Below, in pieces: positions 26,521 through 35,103 of a stretch of 64,000 bases of DNA. The position numbers were made by a program, and so were the translations under genes. Under the pieces are notes generated by a model. It ran no database searches and was not told where the DNA came from. It was given only the letters and a program-made list of their open reading frames with translations. The first letter of the stretch is position 1. The number at the start of each line of letters is the position of its first letter. The stretch spans positions 122,243-186,242 of the forward strand of contig JAQYWC010000076.1 in the NCBI GenBank assembly GCA_030145245.1, given 5' to 3'. The DNA comes from Desulfobacterium sp. GTDB lineage: Bacteria; Desulfobacterota; Desulfobacteria; Desulfobacterales; Desulfobacteraceae.

Positions 26521-27462
26521 ATGGAAATGATACCAGGCCTTAAGATTGACCAACTCGTGACCCGGAGCAAACTGCTCTATGCAAAGCTGATCGACCGCAT
26601 TATCCAGTGCGGCGGGGAGAAGCTGCCCACATCGGACCACCTCGCCCGGGAGCATCAGGTGAGTGTCAACACGGTCAAAGAGGTATGCGGAAGGCTTGCC
26701 AAAGAGGGGTACATCCGCCAGAAAAAGCGGGCCGGCACCGAGATCCGCAACCTCTATTCCGAAGAGCAGGTCCAGGTTTATCTGAGGTCCAGGGAGAAGA
26801 TCATCCAGGTGTTCAACCACCTCAAGGAGTCCGGGATCAACGAATCCGGGATCATCGCCTCGGCCCTCTCGGCCCTGGAGGAATACCGGCCCGAACCCGC
26901 CCGGGTGGTCTATGCGGACAAGGATTTTTACGGCCTTGTTGTGGGAAAAAAGGAGTTGGAATCCATTCTCAAGGTCAAGGTGACCTCCATGTTTGTTGAC
27001 GAGCTCAGGGAAAAGGTCGCCACCGAAGCCATGGCCCCGGAACTTGTGGTCACCTCCCTCTGGAGCGCCCCCCTGGTGGAGGATCTCCCGGACACGATCC
27101 GGGTGATTCCATTGAAAACCACCCCGCCCCTGGAGCAGCTCCTGGACTTTTCATCCCTTCCCACCGATGCCAGGATCACCCTGGTGGTGCTCTCGGACCA
27201 GGTCCAACAGCGGGTCACAGCCACCCATGCCGATCTCATGGATGCCTACCCCTTTTTCCACATCCACACCCTGGCCCAGGTGAGGATGAACAAAGAACTT
27301 GTCAGCGAGACCACCACCCTTGTGACCCTCAGGATGATCCTTCTGGAGAACCCTGGGCTTTTCAGCCACATTCCAAAGACCGTCACCTACAACCGGTTCC
27401 ACGATGACGAGGGCATGGGCATGCTCAAGCGATTCCTGGCCCAGGACGGAGAGGAGGGTTGA
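26521..27462 (+). CDS. GntR-type transcriptional regulator
   Basis: A 313-residue regulator. Residues about 10-80 form a GntR winged helix with LPTSDHLAREHQVSVNTVKE and GYIRQKKRAGTEI. The rest is an alpha/beta effector domain that does not match the usual FCD or UTRA pattern clearly; its alternation (PARVVYADKDFYGLVVGKKE, ARITLVVLSDQVQQ) suggests a periplasmic-binding-protein-like fold. It overlaps the TTGACC before hyuA and should regulate the following catabolic operon. The ligand is unknown. Confidence 0.8.
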   Translation: MEMIPGLKIDQLVTRSKLLYAKLIDRIIQCGGEKLPTSDHLAREHQVSVNTVKEVCGRLAKEGYIRQKKRAGTEIRNLYSEEQVQVYLRSREKIIQVFNHLKESGINESGIIASALSALEEYRPEPARVVYADKDFYGLVVGKKELESILKVKVTSMFVDELREKVATEAMAPELVVTSLWSAPLVEDLPDTIRVIPLKTTPPLEQLLDFSSLPTDARITLVVLSDQVQQRVTATHADLMDAYPFFHIHTLAQVRMNKELVSETTTLVTLRMILLENPGLFSHIPKTVTYNRFHDDEGMGMLKRFLAQDGEEG

Positions 27463-27464
27463 CC

Positions 27465-29456
27465 ATGGAGATCATTGGCGTGGATACAGGCGGCACCTTC
27501 ACCGATTTCATCTATAAGCAGAACGGCCAATGGGGGGTGTTCAAGCTGCTGTCAACCCCTTCGAACCCGGCCGAATCCGTGCTCAAGGGATTGAAAACCC
27601 TCACAGGCGCAACAGAATTCCAGGTGGTCCACGGCTCCACCGTGGCAACTAACGCCCTCCTGGAGCGAAAAGGGGCTGTCACGGCCCTTGTCACCAACCA
27701 GGGATTTGAAGATATTGTGGCCATCGGCCGCCAGAACCGCAGCGAGCTGTACAATCCCGGCTATCGAAAACCCACGCCCATGGTGCCGTCAAGCCTCTGC
27801 TTCGGGGTGGACTGCCGGATCACCAGCAGCGGAGACCGGGAGCGGCCCTTTGACGAAAATTCCGCAGCCCTTGTGGTCAAACAGCTGGAACAGGCCCAGG
27901 TGGAATCGGTTGCCGTCTGCTTTCTCTTCTCCTACCTGGATCCCGGGGATGAGATCCGCATGGCCCAACTGATCCGGGAGCTGAACATCCCGGTATCCCT
28001 CTCCCACAAAATCCTTGGGGAGTTCCGGGAGTATGAACGGACCTCCACCACCCTGATCAACGCCTATGTCTCCCCCGTCATGCGCAGGTATATCCGGCAC
28101 ATCCAAAAGGCGCTCAAGACAAAAGCGTTCAGGATCATGCAGTCCAACGGCGGCACCATTTCCGCTGCCGCCTCCATGACCGAATCGGTACACACAATCC
28201 TCTCCGGCCCGGCCGGCGGGGCTGTCGGGGCCTTTGAAACCGGCAGGATGGCCCAGCGGGACAAGCTGATCTCCTTTGACATGGGGGGCACCTCCACGGA
28301 CGTTGCCCTGTTGGACGGCGCCCTGCCCCTCACGTCTGAATCCTTTATTGCAGGATTTCCCGTCAAAGTGCCCATGATCGACATCCACACCGTGGGGGCC
28401 GGCGGCGGCTCACTGCTCTCCATCAACCCCCAGGGCGCTTTCAAGGTGGGCCCGGAAAGCGCGGGCGCCTATCCCGGCCCCATCTGCTACGGCAGGGGAG
28501 ACCAGATCACGGTCACCGATGCCAACCTCTTTCTAGGTCGCCTGGTACCCGACCACTTCCTGGGGGGCACCATGCCCCTTGATTCCGACCGGCTGAACCG
28601 TTTTTTTGAAGCCACGGCCGAACAGACCGGCCTCACCCCCACGGCCCTTGCCCAGGGGGTGATCAGCGTTGCCAATGCCGTCATGGAAAAGGCGATCCGG
28701 GTGATCTCGGTGGAGCGGGGATTTGACCCGTCCGAGTTTACCCTCTTCTCCTTTGGCGGGGCCGGCGGGCTCCATGCCGTGGACCTGGCCCGGCTCATGA
28801 ACATCCCCACGGTGATGATCCCGAAAAACCCGGGCACCCTCTCAGCCATGGGCATGCTCATGGCCGACGTGATCAAGGACTACTCCCTCACGGTGATGAT
28901 CGAGCAGGCCCCCGGACTCTTTCACAAGCTCGACCAGTGCTTTGCACCGCTGATAGCCACCGGATTAGAGGAACTTGGGGCCGAGGGGTTTGACCCCGAA
29001 AGTGTTATCATCGAGCAGTACCTTGACATGCGGTACAAGGGCCAGTCCTTTGAGCTCATGGTCCCCTTTGACCCGGACTATGAAAAGAGCTTCCACAGGC
29101 TCCACGAGAAAAGCTACGGCTATGCCAGCCGGAACAAGGCGGTGGAGATCGTCAACATCCGCCTCAGGGCCAGGGGCGTTTCCGAGAAACCCGCCTTTGC
29201 ACCGGAACCGTTCCTGGGCCAAGACCCCGATGCTGCCGCCTTTGTGGGCAAGCGGCAGGTGATCTTCGACAGCGTTCCCCAGGACACAGACCTGATCCTG
29301 AGGGCCCTACTGGGACACGGCAACCGCATCCCTGGCCCAGCCATTGTCCTGGAGTACTCGGCCACCGTGGTGATCCCCCCCGGAGCCCTGGGGGAAGTGG
29401 ACAATTTCGGTAACCTCATCATCACCTGCAACAGCAAAACAGAGGCGGTATCATGA
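27465..29456 (+). CDS. hyuA: Hydantoinase/oxoprolinase subunit A
   Basis: 663 residues from the ATG at 27465, with GGAGGG six bases before it; the TTG at 27459 is less likely. The ASKHA-type N-terminus MEIIGVDTGGTFTDFIYKQN, the QSNGG motif in IMQSNGGTISAA, and SFDMGGTSTDVALLDG match HyuA/oxoprolinase A, which uses ATP to open 5-oxoproline or hydantoin-type rings together with HyuB. It follows the regulator immediately and overlaps hyuB by 4 bases. The exact ring substrate is open. Confidence 0.9.
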   Translation: MEIIGVDTGGTFTDFIYKQNGQWGVFKLLSTPSNPAESVLKGLKTLTGATEFQVVHGSTVATNALLERKGAVTALVTNQGFEDIVAIGRQNRSELYNPGYRKPTPMVPSSLCFGVDCRITSSGDRERPFDENSAALVVKQLEQAQVESVAVCFLFSYLDPGDEIRMAQLIRELNIPVSLSHKILGEFREYERTSTTLINAYVSPVMRRYIRHIQKALKTKAFRIMQSNGGTISAAASMTESVHTILSGPAGGAVGAFETGRMAQRDKLISFDMGGTSTDVALLDGALPLTSESFIAGFPVKVPMIDIHTVGAGGGSLLSINPQGAFKVGPESAGAYPGPICYGRGDQITVTDANLFLGRLVPDHFLGGTMPLDSDRLNRFFEATAEQTGLTPTALAQGVISVANAVMEKAIRVISVERGFDPSEFTLFSFGGAGGLHAVDLARLMNIPTVMIPKNPGTLSAMGMLMADVIKDYSLTVMIEQAPGLFHKLDQCFAPLIATGLEELGAEGFDPESVIIEQYLDMRYKGQSFELMVPFDPDYEKSFHRLHEKSYGYASRNKAVEIVNIRLRARGVSEKPAFAPEPFLGQDPDAAAFVGKRQVIFDSVPQDTDLILRALLGHGNRIPGPAIVLEYSATVVIPPGALGEVDNFGNLIITCNSKTEAVS

Positions 29457-31090
29457 CCCAGCCCAACCCGGTCCTGATGGAGGTGTTCAAGAACAGGCTG
29501 TCATCCATCTGCGAAGAGATGGGGGTGACCCTGAACCGCACCGCCTTCTCCCCCAACATCAAGGAGCGCCGTGACTTCTCCTGCGCCCTGTTTGACGGGG
29601 CCGGCGAGATGATCGCCCAGGCCGCCCACATCCCGGTCCACCTGGGCTCCATGCCCATGTCCGTGAAGACGGCCATCGAGAGCGTTGAGTTCCACGAGGG
29701 CGACATGGTCATGCTCAACGATCCCTACAAGGGCGGCACCCACCTGCCGGACATCACCCTTGTGGCCCCGGTGTTCGGAGACGATACCACCCCGCTGTTT
29801 TTCGTGGCCAACCGGGCCCACCACGCAGATGTGGGGGGCATGACCTCGGGCTCCATGCCGCTATCCACCTCGTTGTTCCAGGAGGGGATCATCATCCCGC
29901 CCCTGAAGGTCGTGAAAGAGGGAGAGCGGGACAGGGATCTCATGACCCTGTTTCTCAGCAACGTCCGGACCCCCCATGAGCGGGAGGGGGATTTTGAGGC
30001 CCAGATCATGGCCAACACCACGGGTATCAAACGGATGAAGGAGCTGACCGCAACCCACGGCCTGGACACGGTGTTGTTCCATGCAAAAGCCCTCATGGAC
30101 TATTCCGAGGCCGTCACCCGGCAACAGATCTCCACCATCCCGGACGGCACCTACACCTTTGAGGACCGCCTGGATGACGACGGCCTGGACACAGAGGAGA
30201 TCGCCATCCGGGTGACCCTCACCATTAATAAAGACAAGGCATTCCTGGACTTCACCGAATCCGCCGACCAGGTGCCGGGCAGCGTGAACGCGGTTTACTC
30301 CATCACCCTGTCCGCCGTCATCTATGTGTTCAGGACCCTGATCAGGGAGGATATCCCCTTTAATGCCGGCAGCTTCCGGCCCATCACCGTCAAGACCCGG
30401 AAGGGCACCATTGTGGATGCCGTCTTTCCCGCCCCGGTGGCAGGCGGCAACGTGGAGACCTCCCAACGGGTGGTGGACACGGTGCTGGGGGCGCTGAACA
30501 AGGCCCTGCCCGGCCAGATCCCCGCCGCAAGCCAGGGCACCATGAACAACATCACCATCGGCGGCACTGATGCCAGGACCGGCCGTCCCTTTGCCTACTA
30601 CGAGACCCTGGCCGGCGGCATGGGAGCAACCGCCGCCTCCCACGGGGAGAGCGCTGTCCACTCCCACATGACCAACACCCTCAACACCCCGGTGGAAGCC
30701 CTGGAGTACAGTTACCCCTTTCTGGTGACCCGGTACTCCATCCGCAAGCACTCGGGCGGCCGGGGCCGCTTCTCCGGCGGCAGCGGCCTTGTCCGGGAGA
30801 TGAAGCTTCTGTCCGACGCCGAGGTGACCGTGATCTCCGAACGGCGCAGGACCCGGCCCTATGGTGTGGCAGGGGGAGATCCCGGCAAGCGGGGGATTAA
30901 CAAGATCCTGCGGAACGGCCTGGAAGAGCCCATGCCCGGCAAGTTCCACACCCAAATGAAAACCAATGAGATCCTGCGGTTAGAGACCCCGGGCGGCGGC
31001 GGCTACGGTACGCTCCGGCCCGACAACATCAAAGGAAAGGGCGGCTACGGCACGCTTCGGCCTGACAACATCAAAGGAAAAAAATCGTGA
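29453..31090 (+). CDS. hyuB: Hydantoinase/oxoprolinase subunit B with duplicated C-terminal tail
   Basis: A 545-residue partner of HyuA. The pattern DPYKGGTHLPDITLVAPVF, then SVNAVYSITLSAVIYVFRTL and LRLETPGGGGYG, matches HyuB closely. After the normal end GGGGYG the protein continues with two copies of a 14-residue unit GGYGTLRPDNIKGK, encoded by a near-perfect 42-base tandem duplication (31003-31086). It overlaps pxpA by 4 bases (GTGA). Confidence 0.9.
   Translation: MTQPNPVLMEVFKNRLSSICEEMGVTLNRTAFSPNIKERRDFSCALFDGAGEMIAQAAHIPVHLGSMPMSVKTAIESVEFHEGDMVMLNDPYKGGTHLPDITLVAPVFGDDTTPLFFVANRAHHADVGGMTSGSMPLSTSLFQEGIIIPPLKVVKEGERDRDLMTLFLSNVRTPHEREGDFEAQIMANTTGIKRMKELTATHGLDTVLFHAKALMDYSEAVTRQQISTIPDGTYTFEDRLDDDGLDTEEIAIRVTLTINKDKAFLDFTESADQVPGSVNAVYSITLSAVIYVFRTLIREDIPFNAGSFRPITVKTRKGTIVDAVFPAPVAGGNVETSQRVVDTVLGALNKALPGQIPAASQGTMNNITIGGTDARTGRPFAYYETLAGGMGATAASHGESAVHSHMTNTLNTPVEALEYSYPFLVTRYSIRKHSGGRGRFSGGSGLVREMKLLSDAEVTVISERRRTRPYGVAGGDPGKRGINKILRNGLEEPMPGKFHTQMKTNEILRLETPGGGGYGTLRPDNIKGKGGYGTLRPDNIKGKKS
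31003..31086 (+). repeat. 42-base tandem duplication at the 3' end of hyuB
   Basis: Two adjacent 42-base units (31003-31044 and 31045-31086) encode GGYGTLRPDNIKGK and an almost identical copy ending in KK. They differ at only a few third-position bases. The second unit also holds the ribosome binding region (AAAGGA) of pxpA, so the duplication may have preserved or duplicated that signal. Confidence 0.85.
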
Positions 31091-31881
31091 CAACCATTGA
31101 TTTGAACTGCGACATGGGAGAGAGTTTCGGGGCCTACACCCTTGGCATGGACGAGGCTGTGATGCCGCTGATCACCTCGGCAAACATCGCCTGCGGCTAC
31201 CACGCCGGCGACCCCACGGTGATGGACAGGACCATCGGTCTTGCCAGAAAGAACGGGGTCAACATCGGTGCACATCCTGGCTACCCGGACATTGCAGGGT
31301 TTGGTAGAAGAAACATGGACCTGACTCCCCAGGAGCTCAGGAGCGCCATCATCTACCAGATCGGCGCCCTCCAGGCCTTTGCCAGGGCCCACAACACCCG
31401 GGTCACCCATGTGAAGCCCCACGGCAGCCTCTACCTCAAGGCCGTGGAAGACCCGGATACGGCCGCCACCATTGCCAGGGCCATGATGGATGTGGATCCG
31501 GAGATGGCCTACGTTGCCCTTGCCGGCAAAAAAGGCGAAGCCATGGCCGAACTTTCCCGCACCATGGGCCTGAAGGTGATCTTTGAAGCCTTTCCGGACC
31601 GGGCCTACACCCCGGAAGGCACCCTGGCCCCAAGAAAGCTGCCCGGAGCTGTAATCAGCAACCCGTCCGAGGTGGCAGAACGGGCACTGATGATGGCCAG
31701 CCAGGGCGAAGTGATCGCCACCGACGGCAGCAAAATTCAGCTCAACGCCCAGACCCTCTGCATCCACGGAGACAACCCCAAGGCCGTGGACCTGGTGAAA
31801 ACCATCCGCCAGGCCATGGAGTCCAACGGGGTTACCCTGGCCCCTGCCATTGATGCCGCACGAGGGCAGACCCATGGCTAA
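31087..31881 (+). CDS. pxpA: 5-oxoprolinase subunit PxpA (LamB/YcsF family)
   Basis: A 264-residue protein starting at GTG 31087 with AAAGGA nearby. DLNCDMGESFGAYTLGMDEA and ANIACGYHAGDPTVM are diagnostic for LamB/YcsF, now known as PxpA, the subunit forming the ATP-dependent 5-oxoprolinase with PxpBC. THVKPHGSLYLKA is also conserved. It overlaps hyuB and pxpB, so it is translationally coupled on both sides. Confidence 0.92.
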   Translation: MTTIDLNCDMGESFGAYTLGMDEAVMPLITSANIACGYHAGDPTVMDRTIGLARKNGVNIGAHPGYPDIAGFGRRNMDLTPQELRSAIIYQIGALQAFARAHNTRVTHVKPHGSLYLKAVEDPDTAATIARAMMDVDPEMAYVALAGKKGEAMAELSRTMGLKVIFEAFPDRAYTPEGTLAPRKLPGAVISNPSEVAERALMMASQGEVIATDGSKIQLNAQTLCIHGDNPKAVDLVKTIRQAMESNGVTLAPAIDAARGQTHG

Positions 31882-32578
31882 GGGCCTCTACCTCACACCC
31901 CTCTTCCGGACGGCAGGGGACTGCGGCCTTCTCATGGAGTTCGGGAACGCCATCGATCCCGGGATCAACCAGCGGATTCGCGCCATGGCAGGCGTGCTTG
32001 CAGCCGACCCTGTGCCCGGCATCAAAGAGGTGATCCCCACCTATTGTGCGGTGATCGTCATCTATGATCCCTGCGTAACAGCCCCCGACACCCTTAAGCC
32101 GCTCCTCACCCGGATCAACCAGGGGCTGTCGGACACGGCCCTTGCCGAACCCGACACCGTGGAGCTGCCCGTCTGCTATCACCCCACCCTCGGCCCGGAC
32201 CTGGAATCCGTGGCCGGGATCCACAACCTGACGCCCCAGGAGGTGATCGAGATCCACACCCGGCCCCTCTACCCCATCTACATGATCGGGTTCACCCCGG
32301 GTTTTCCCTATCTTGGCGGGCTGTCGGAACAACTGCACACCCCAAGGCTCGACTCCCCCCGGAAACGGGTGCCTGCGGGATCTGTCGGCATTGCCAACAA
32401 CCAGACCGGCATCTACCCCATTGAGAGCCCCGGGGGCTGGCAACTGATCGGCCGCTGCCCCATCCGGCTGTTTGACCCGGCACGAAAGGATCCCATCCTC
32501 CTCAAGGCCGGGGATCTGTTGAAGTTCCGGGCCATCGGCCTGGACGAGTTCCAGGAGCTCAAAGGGAGGCAAAACTGA
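31874..32578 (+). CDS. pxpB: 5-oxoprolinase subunit PxpB (allophanate hydrolase subunit 1-like)
   Basis: 234 residues from the ATG at 31874, overlapping pxpA by 8 bases; an upstream TTG at 31850 would add eight residues. The segment MIGFTPGFPYLGGLSEQLHT and PAGSVGIANNQTGIYPIESP are signature stretches of the PxpB/KipI family. It acts with PxpC and PxpA on 5-oxoproline. The stop overlaps the pxpC start (TGATG). Confidence 0.92.
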   Translation: MAKGLYLTPLFRTAGDCGLLMEFGNAIDPGINQRIRAMAGVLAADPVPGIKEVIPTYCAVIVIYDPCVTAPDTLKPLLTRINQGLSDTALAEPDTVELPVCYHPTLGPDLESVAGIHNLTPQEVIEIHTRPLYPIYMIGFTPGFPYLGGLSEQLHTPRLDSPRKRVPAGSVGIANNQTGIYPIESPGGWQLIGRCPIRLFDPARKDPILLKAGDLLKFRAIGLDEFQELKGRQN

Positions 32579-33582
32579 TGGAGATCTTTAAAACAATCGA
32601 GCCCGGCGCCCACACCCTGGTCCAGGATCTGGGCCGGTTCGGGTTCCAGCAGTTCGGGGTTCCCCCCTGCGGCATGCTGGACAAGGATGCAGGCAGAATA
32701 GCCAACCTGCTGGCCGGCAACACGGGCAACCAGGCCGTGCTTGAGATCACCTTTGTAGGACCAACCCTGGAGGTGCTCTGTGACACCGATATCGCCGTCA
32801 CAGGCGCGGAGATGGGGCTGACCATCAACGGCGTTTCAGCCGGCAACTGGCGCTCCCATTGCGTAAAAAAGGGAGACCTCCTGGTCTTTAAACAGGCCGT
32901 CACCGGGTGCAGGTCCTACCTTGCCGTCACCGGCGGCATTGATGTGCCGGAAGTGATGGGCAGCCGCTCCTGCTACATTGGCGCACATCTGGGCGGCACC
33001 GAAGGGCGTGCCCTGATAAAGGGCGACCTGATCAAACGGTTCGACGCCCCGCTTATGGGCGAAACCCGGCAACTGCCCGAAGCGTTTGTTCCCGGGTACA
33101 GCCACGAGATAGAACTCAGGGCCGTGCCCGGCCCCCAGGACGACTCTTTTGACGAGGGCCTGGCCCTGTTTTTCGAGTCATGTTTCACCGTTTCCCACCA
33201 GGCCAACCGCATGGGATACCGGCTGACAGGCCCGGTGATTAACCAGCGGCCCTACACGCCGTCAAGCATCATCTCGGAGCCCAGCCTTCCAGGCGGGGTC
33301 CAGGTGCCCCCGGACGGACAGCCCATTGTGCTGTTGGCCGAGCAGACCGTGGGGGGCTACACAAAGATCGCCACCGTGATCTCAACGGATCTCCCCAGGC
33401 TGGCCCAGGCCGTGCCCGGGGACAGCGTCCGATTTGTGCCGGTCACCCTGGATCAGGCCCACCGGGCATACAGGGAAAGAAGCGACTTTTTCAAAGCCCT
33501 TACGGCCATGGATCTTCAGGCCACCGGGTTTGACCCAAAAAACCTAAATCAGCGGCTGGAGCAACATTTGATTCAAATTTAA
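32578..33582 (+). CDS. pxpC: 5-oxoprolinase subunit PxpC (biotin-dependent carboxyltransferase-like)
   Basis: A 334-residue protein of the PxpC/KipA family. TLVQDLGRFGFQQFGVPPCG, then MDKDAGRIANLL-like LDKDAGRIANLLAGNTGN and SPPDG-like VPPDGQPIVLLAEQTVGGY are conserved. It closes the hyuAB-pxpABC enzyme set. A 7-bp GC-rich hairpin (33586-33602) follows the stop before the TRAP genes, possibly a processing or attenuation site. Confidence 0.92.
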   Translation: MEIFKTIEPGAHTLVQDLGRFGFQQFGVPPCGMLDKDAGRIANLLAGNTGNQAVLEITFVGPTLEVLCDTDIAVTGAEMGLTINGVSAGNWRSHCVKKGDLLVFKQAVTGCRSYLAVTGGIDVPEVMGSRSCYIGAHLGGTEGRALIKGDLIKRFDAPLMGETRQLPEAFVPGYSHEIELRAVPGPQDDSFDEGLALFFESCFTVSHQANRMGYRLTGPVINQRPYTPSSIISEPSLPGGVQVPPDGQPIVLLAEQTVGGYTKIATVISTDLPRLAQAVPGDSVRFVPVTLDQAHRAYRERSDFFKALTAMDLQATGFDPKNLNQRLEQHLIQI

Positions 33583-33585
33583 CGG

Positions 33586-33602
33586 ACGCGGAAGGTCCGC
33601 GT
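33586..33602 (+). terminator. Hairpin between pxpC and the TRAP genes
   Basis: ACGCGGA-AGG-TCCGCGT forms a perfect 7-bp stem with a 3-base loop just after the pxpC stop. No T-run follows, so it is more likely to modulate or stabilise the transcript between the enzyme and transporter genes than to stop it completely. Confidence 0.4.
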
Positions 33603-33646
33603 TCCTGATACGGATAATAATAACGTTTTTCAAGAGGAGATAAAAA

Positions 33647-34630
33647 ATGGAAACATTCAAAAAAATCTTGGTCGTCTTGACCCTTGTTCTCTTTTCAGCA
33701 ACCTTTGCCTGGGCCGGGAAACCGTTGAAGCTTGATCTCAACGCCGTCTACGGCGCCACAAGCTTCCACACCGTGGGTGCCATGGATTTTGCCAAGCTTG
33801 CCAAAGAGTATTCAAACGGCAACATCGACATCACCGTTCATCCTGGCGGCAGCCTTGGATTCAAGGGTCCTGAGCTTTTAAAATCCGTGAAAGACGCCCA
33901 GCTTCCCATGAGCGACATCCTCATGGGAGTTGTTGCCGGCAGCGAGCATGTGTTTGGCTTAAGCTCCCTGCCCCGGCTTGCCTCCTCCTTTGACGAGGCA
34001 AAGACTCTCTACAACGACTGCAAGCCCCTGTATGAAAAGGCCGCAAAAAAATGGAACCAGAAGCTTCTCTATGCCGCTCCCTGGCCCCCCAGCGGACTTG
34101 TCACCCAGAAGGCTGTCAACACCGCCGCCGACATCAAGGGCCTCAAGACCCGGACCTATGACAAGAACGGCGCCAACTTCCTGAGGGAACTTGGCGGTGC
34201 GCCCCTCTCCCTTCCCTGGGGCGAGGTTTACTCCTCCCTCAGAACCGGCATGATCGACTCGGTTCTCACCTCAGCCGAATCCACCAAAAACGGTAAGTTC
34301 TGGGAGGTGCTGGGCAACTTCACCAACATCAACTACGCCTTTCCCCTGAACATGGTCACCATCAATCTCGACTACTGGAACTCCATGACAAAGGATCAGC
34401 AGAGCGCCATGCTCAAGGCCGCAGCAGACACGGAACAGAACCAGTGGAGCAGGTCCGAAGCCAAGACCCTGGAAGCCCTTGCCGTCATCAAAGAGAAGGG
34501 ATTCACCATTGCTGAGCCCTCAGAGGCCCTCTCCAAGGAGATGGACACGGCAGCGGCCAAGATCGTCAAGACCTTTGCCGGCAAGGCCGACAGCAAGACC
34601 AAATCCATCCTCGACAAATACGCCAAATGA
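33647..34630 (+). CDS. dctP: TRAP transporter periplasmic binding subunit (DctP type)
   Basis: A 327-residue periplasmic protein with Sec signal METFKKILVVLTLVLFSATF cut near AWAG. The mature part has VHPGGSLGFKGPELLKSVKD and the TRAP ligand-arginine region DIKGLKTRTYDKNGANFL. It captures the substrate, probably 5-oxoproline or another carboxylate given the upstream enzymes. A strong AAGAGGAG ribosome binding site precedes it, and dctQ overlaps by 4 bases. Confidence 0.92.
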   Translation: METFKKILVVLTLVLFSATFAWAGKPLKLDLNAVYGATSFHTVGAMDFAKLAKEYSNGNIDITVHPGGSLGFKGPELLKSVKDAQLPMSDILMGVVAGSEHVFGLSSLPRLASSFDEAKTLYNDCKPLYEKAAKKWNQKLLYAAPWPPSGLVTQKAVNTAADIKGLKTRTYDKNGANFLRELGGAPLSLPWGEVYSSLRTGMIDSVLTSAESTKNGKFWEVLGNFTNINYAFPLNMVTINLDYWNSMTKDQQSAMLKAAADTEQNQWSRSEAKTLEALAVIKEKGFTIAEPSEALSKEMDTAAAKIVKTFAGKADSKTKSILDKYAK

Positions 34631-35103
34631 AAAGGGCCGTCACCTTCATAGAGAGGCTCTCCCTGTGGGGAGCCTCGCTGTCGGCCGTATTCATGGTCCT
34701 GATCGTGCTTATCATTGCAGTGGAGATCGTGCTTCGTTCGGTGTTCAACACCTCGACCCTCATTGCAGACGAGTACAGCGCCTACTTCTTTGTGGGGGTG
34801 GTCCTTTTGGGCCTTGCCTTCACCCTGAAGGAGGAGGCCCACATCCGGATCACCCTCCTGACCTCCCTCCTCGGTAAACGGGGAAGAGGGGTGCTGGACA
34901 CCATCGCCACCATTGCGGCCATGGCCATCACCACCTTTGCCCTGTACCACACCTCCCTCATGGTCTATGAGTCCTGGGAGCTGGGCATGAGGGCGGACAG
35001 TATCAGTGAAACCCCCATCTACCTCTCCCAGGTAGCTATTCCCGCAGGCCTGCTCATGTTTGACCTCCAGCTTGCGGCGCGATTTTTAAAGAGGCTATTA
35101 TGA
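34627..35103 (+). CDS. dctQ: TRAP transporter small permease (DctQ type)
   Basis: A 158-residue inner-membrane protein with four hydrophobic segments. IIAVEIVLRSVFNTSTLIAD matches the conserved DctQ region, and FALYHTSLMVYESWELGMRA fits the third to fourth segment. It overlaps dctP and dctM by 4 bases each (ATGA), as usual in TRAP operons. Confidence 0.9.
   Translation: MKRAVTFIERLSLWGASLSAVFMVLIVLIIAVEIVLRSVFNTSTLIADEYSAYFFVGVVLLGLAFTLKEEAHIRITLLTSLLGKRGRGVLDTIATIAAMAITTFALYHTSLMVYESWELGMRADSISETPIYLSQVAIPAGLLMFDLQLAARFLKRLL

Noticed and set aside
29861..30955. 364-codon minus-strand open frame opposite hyuB
   Set aside because: Shadow of hyuB with Gly/His-rich composition and no recognisable motif.
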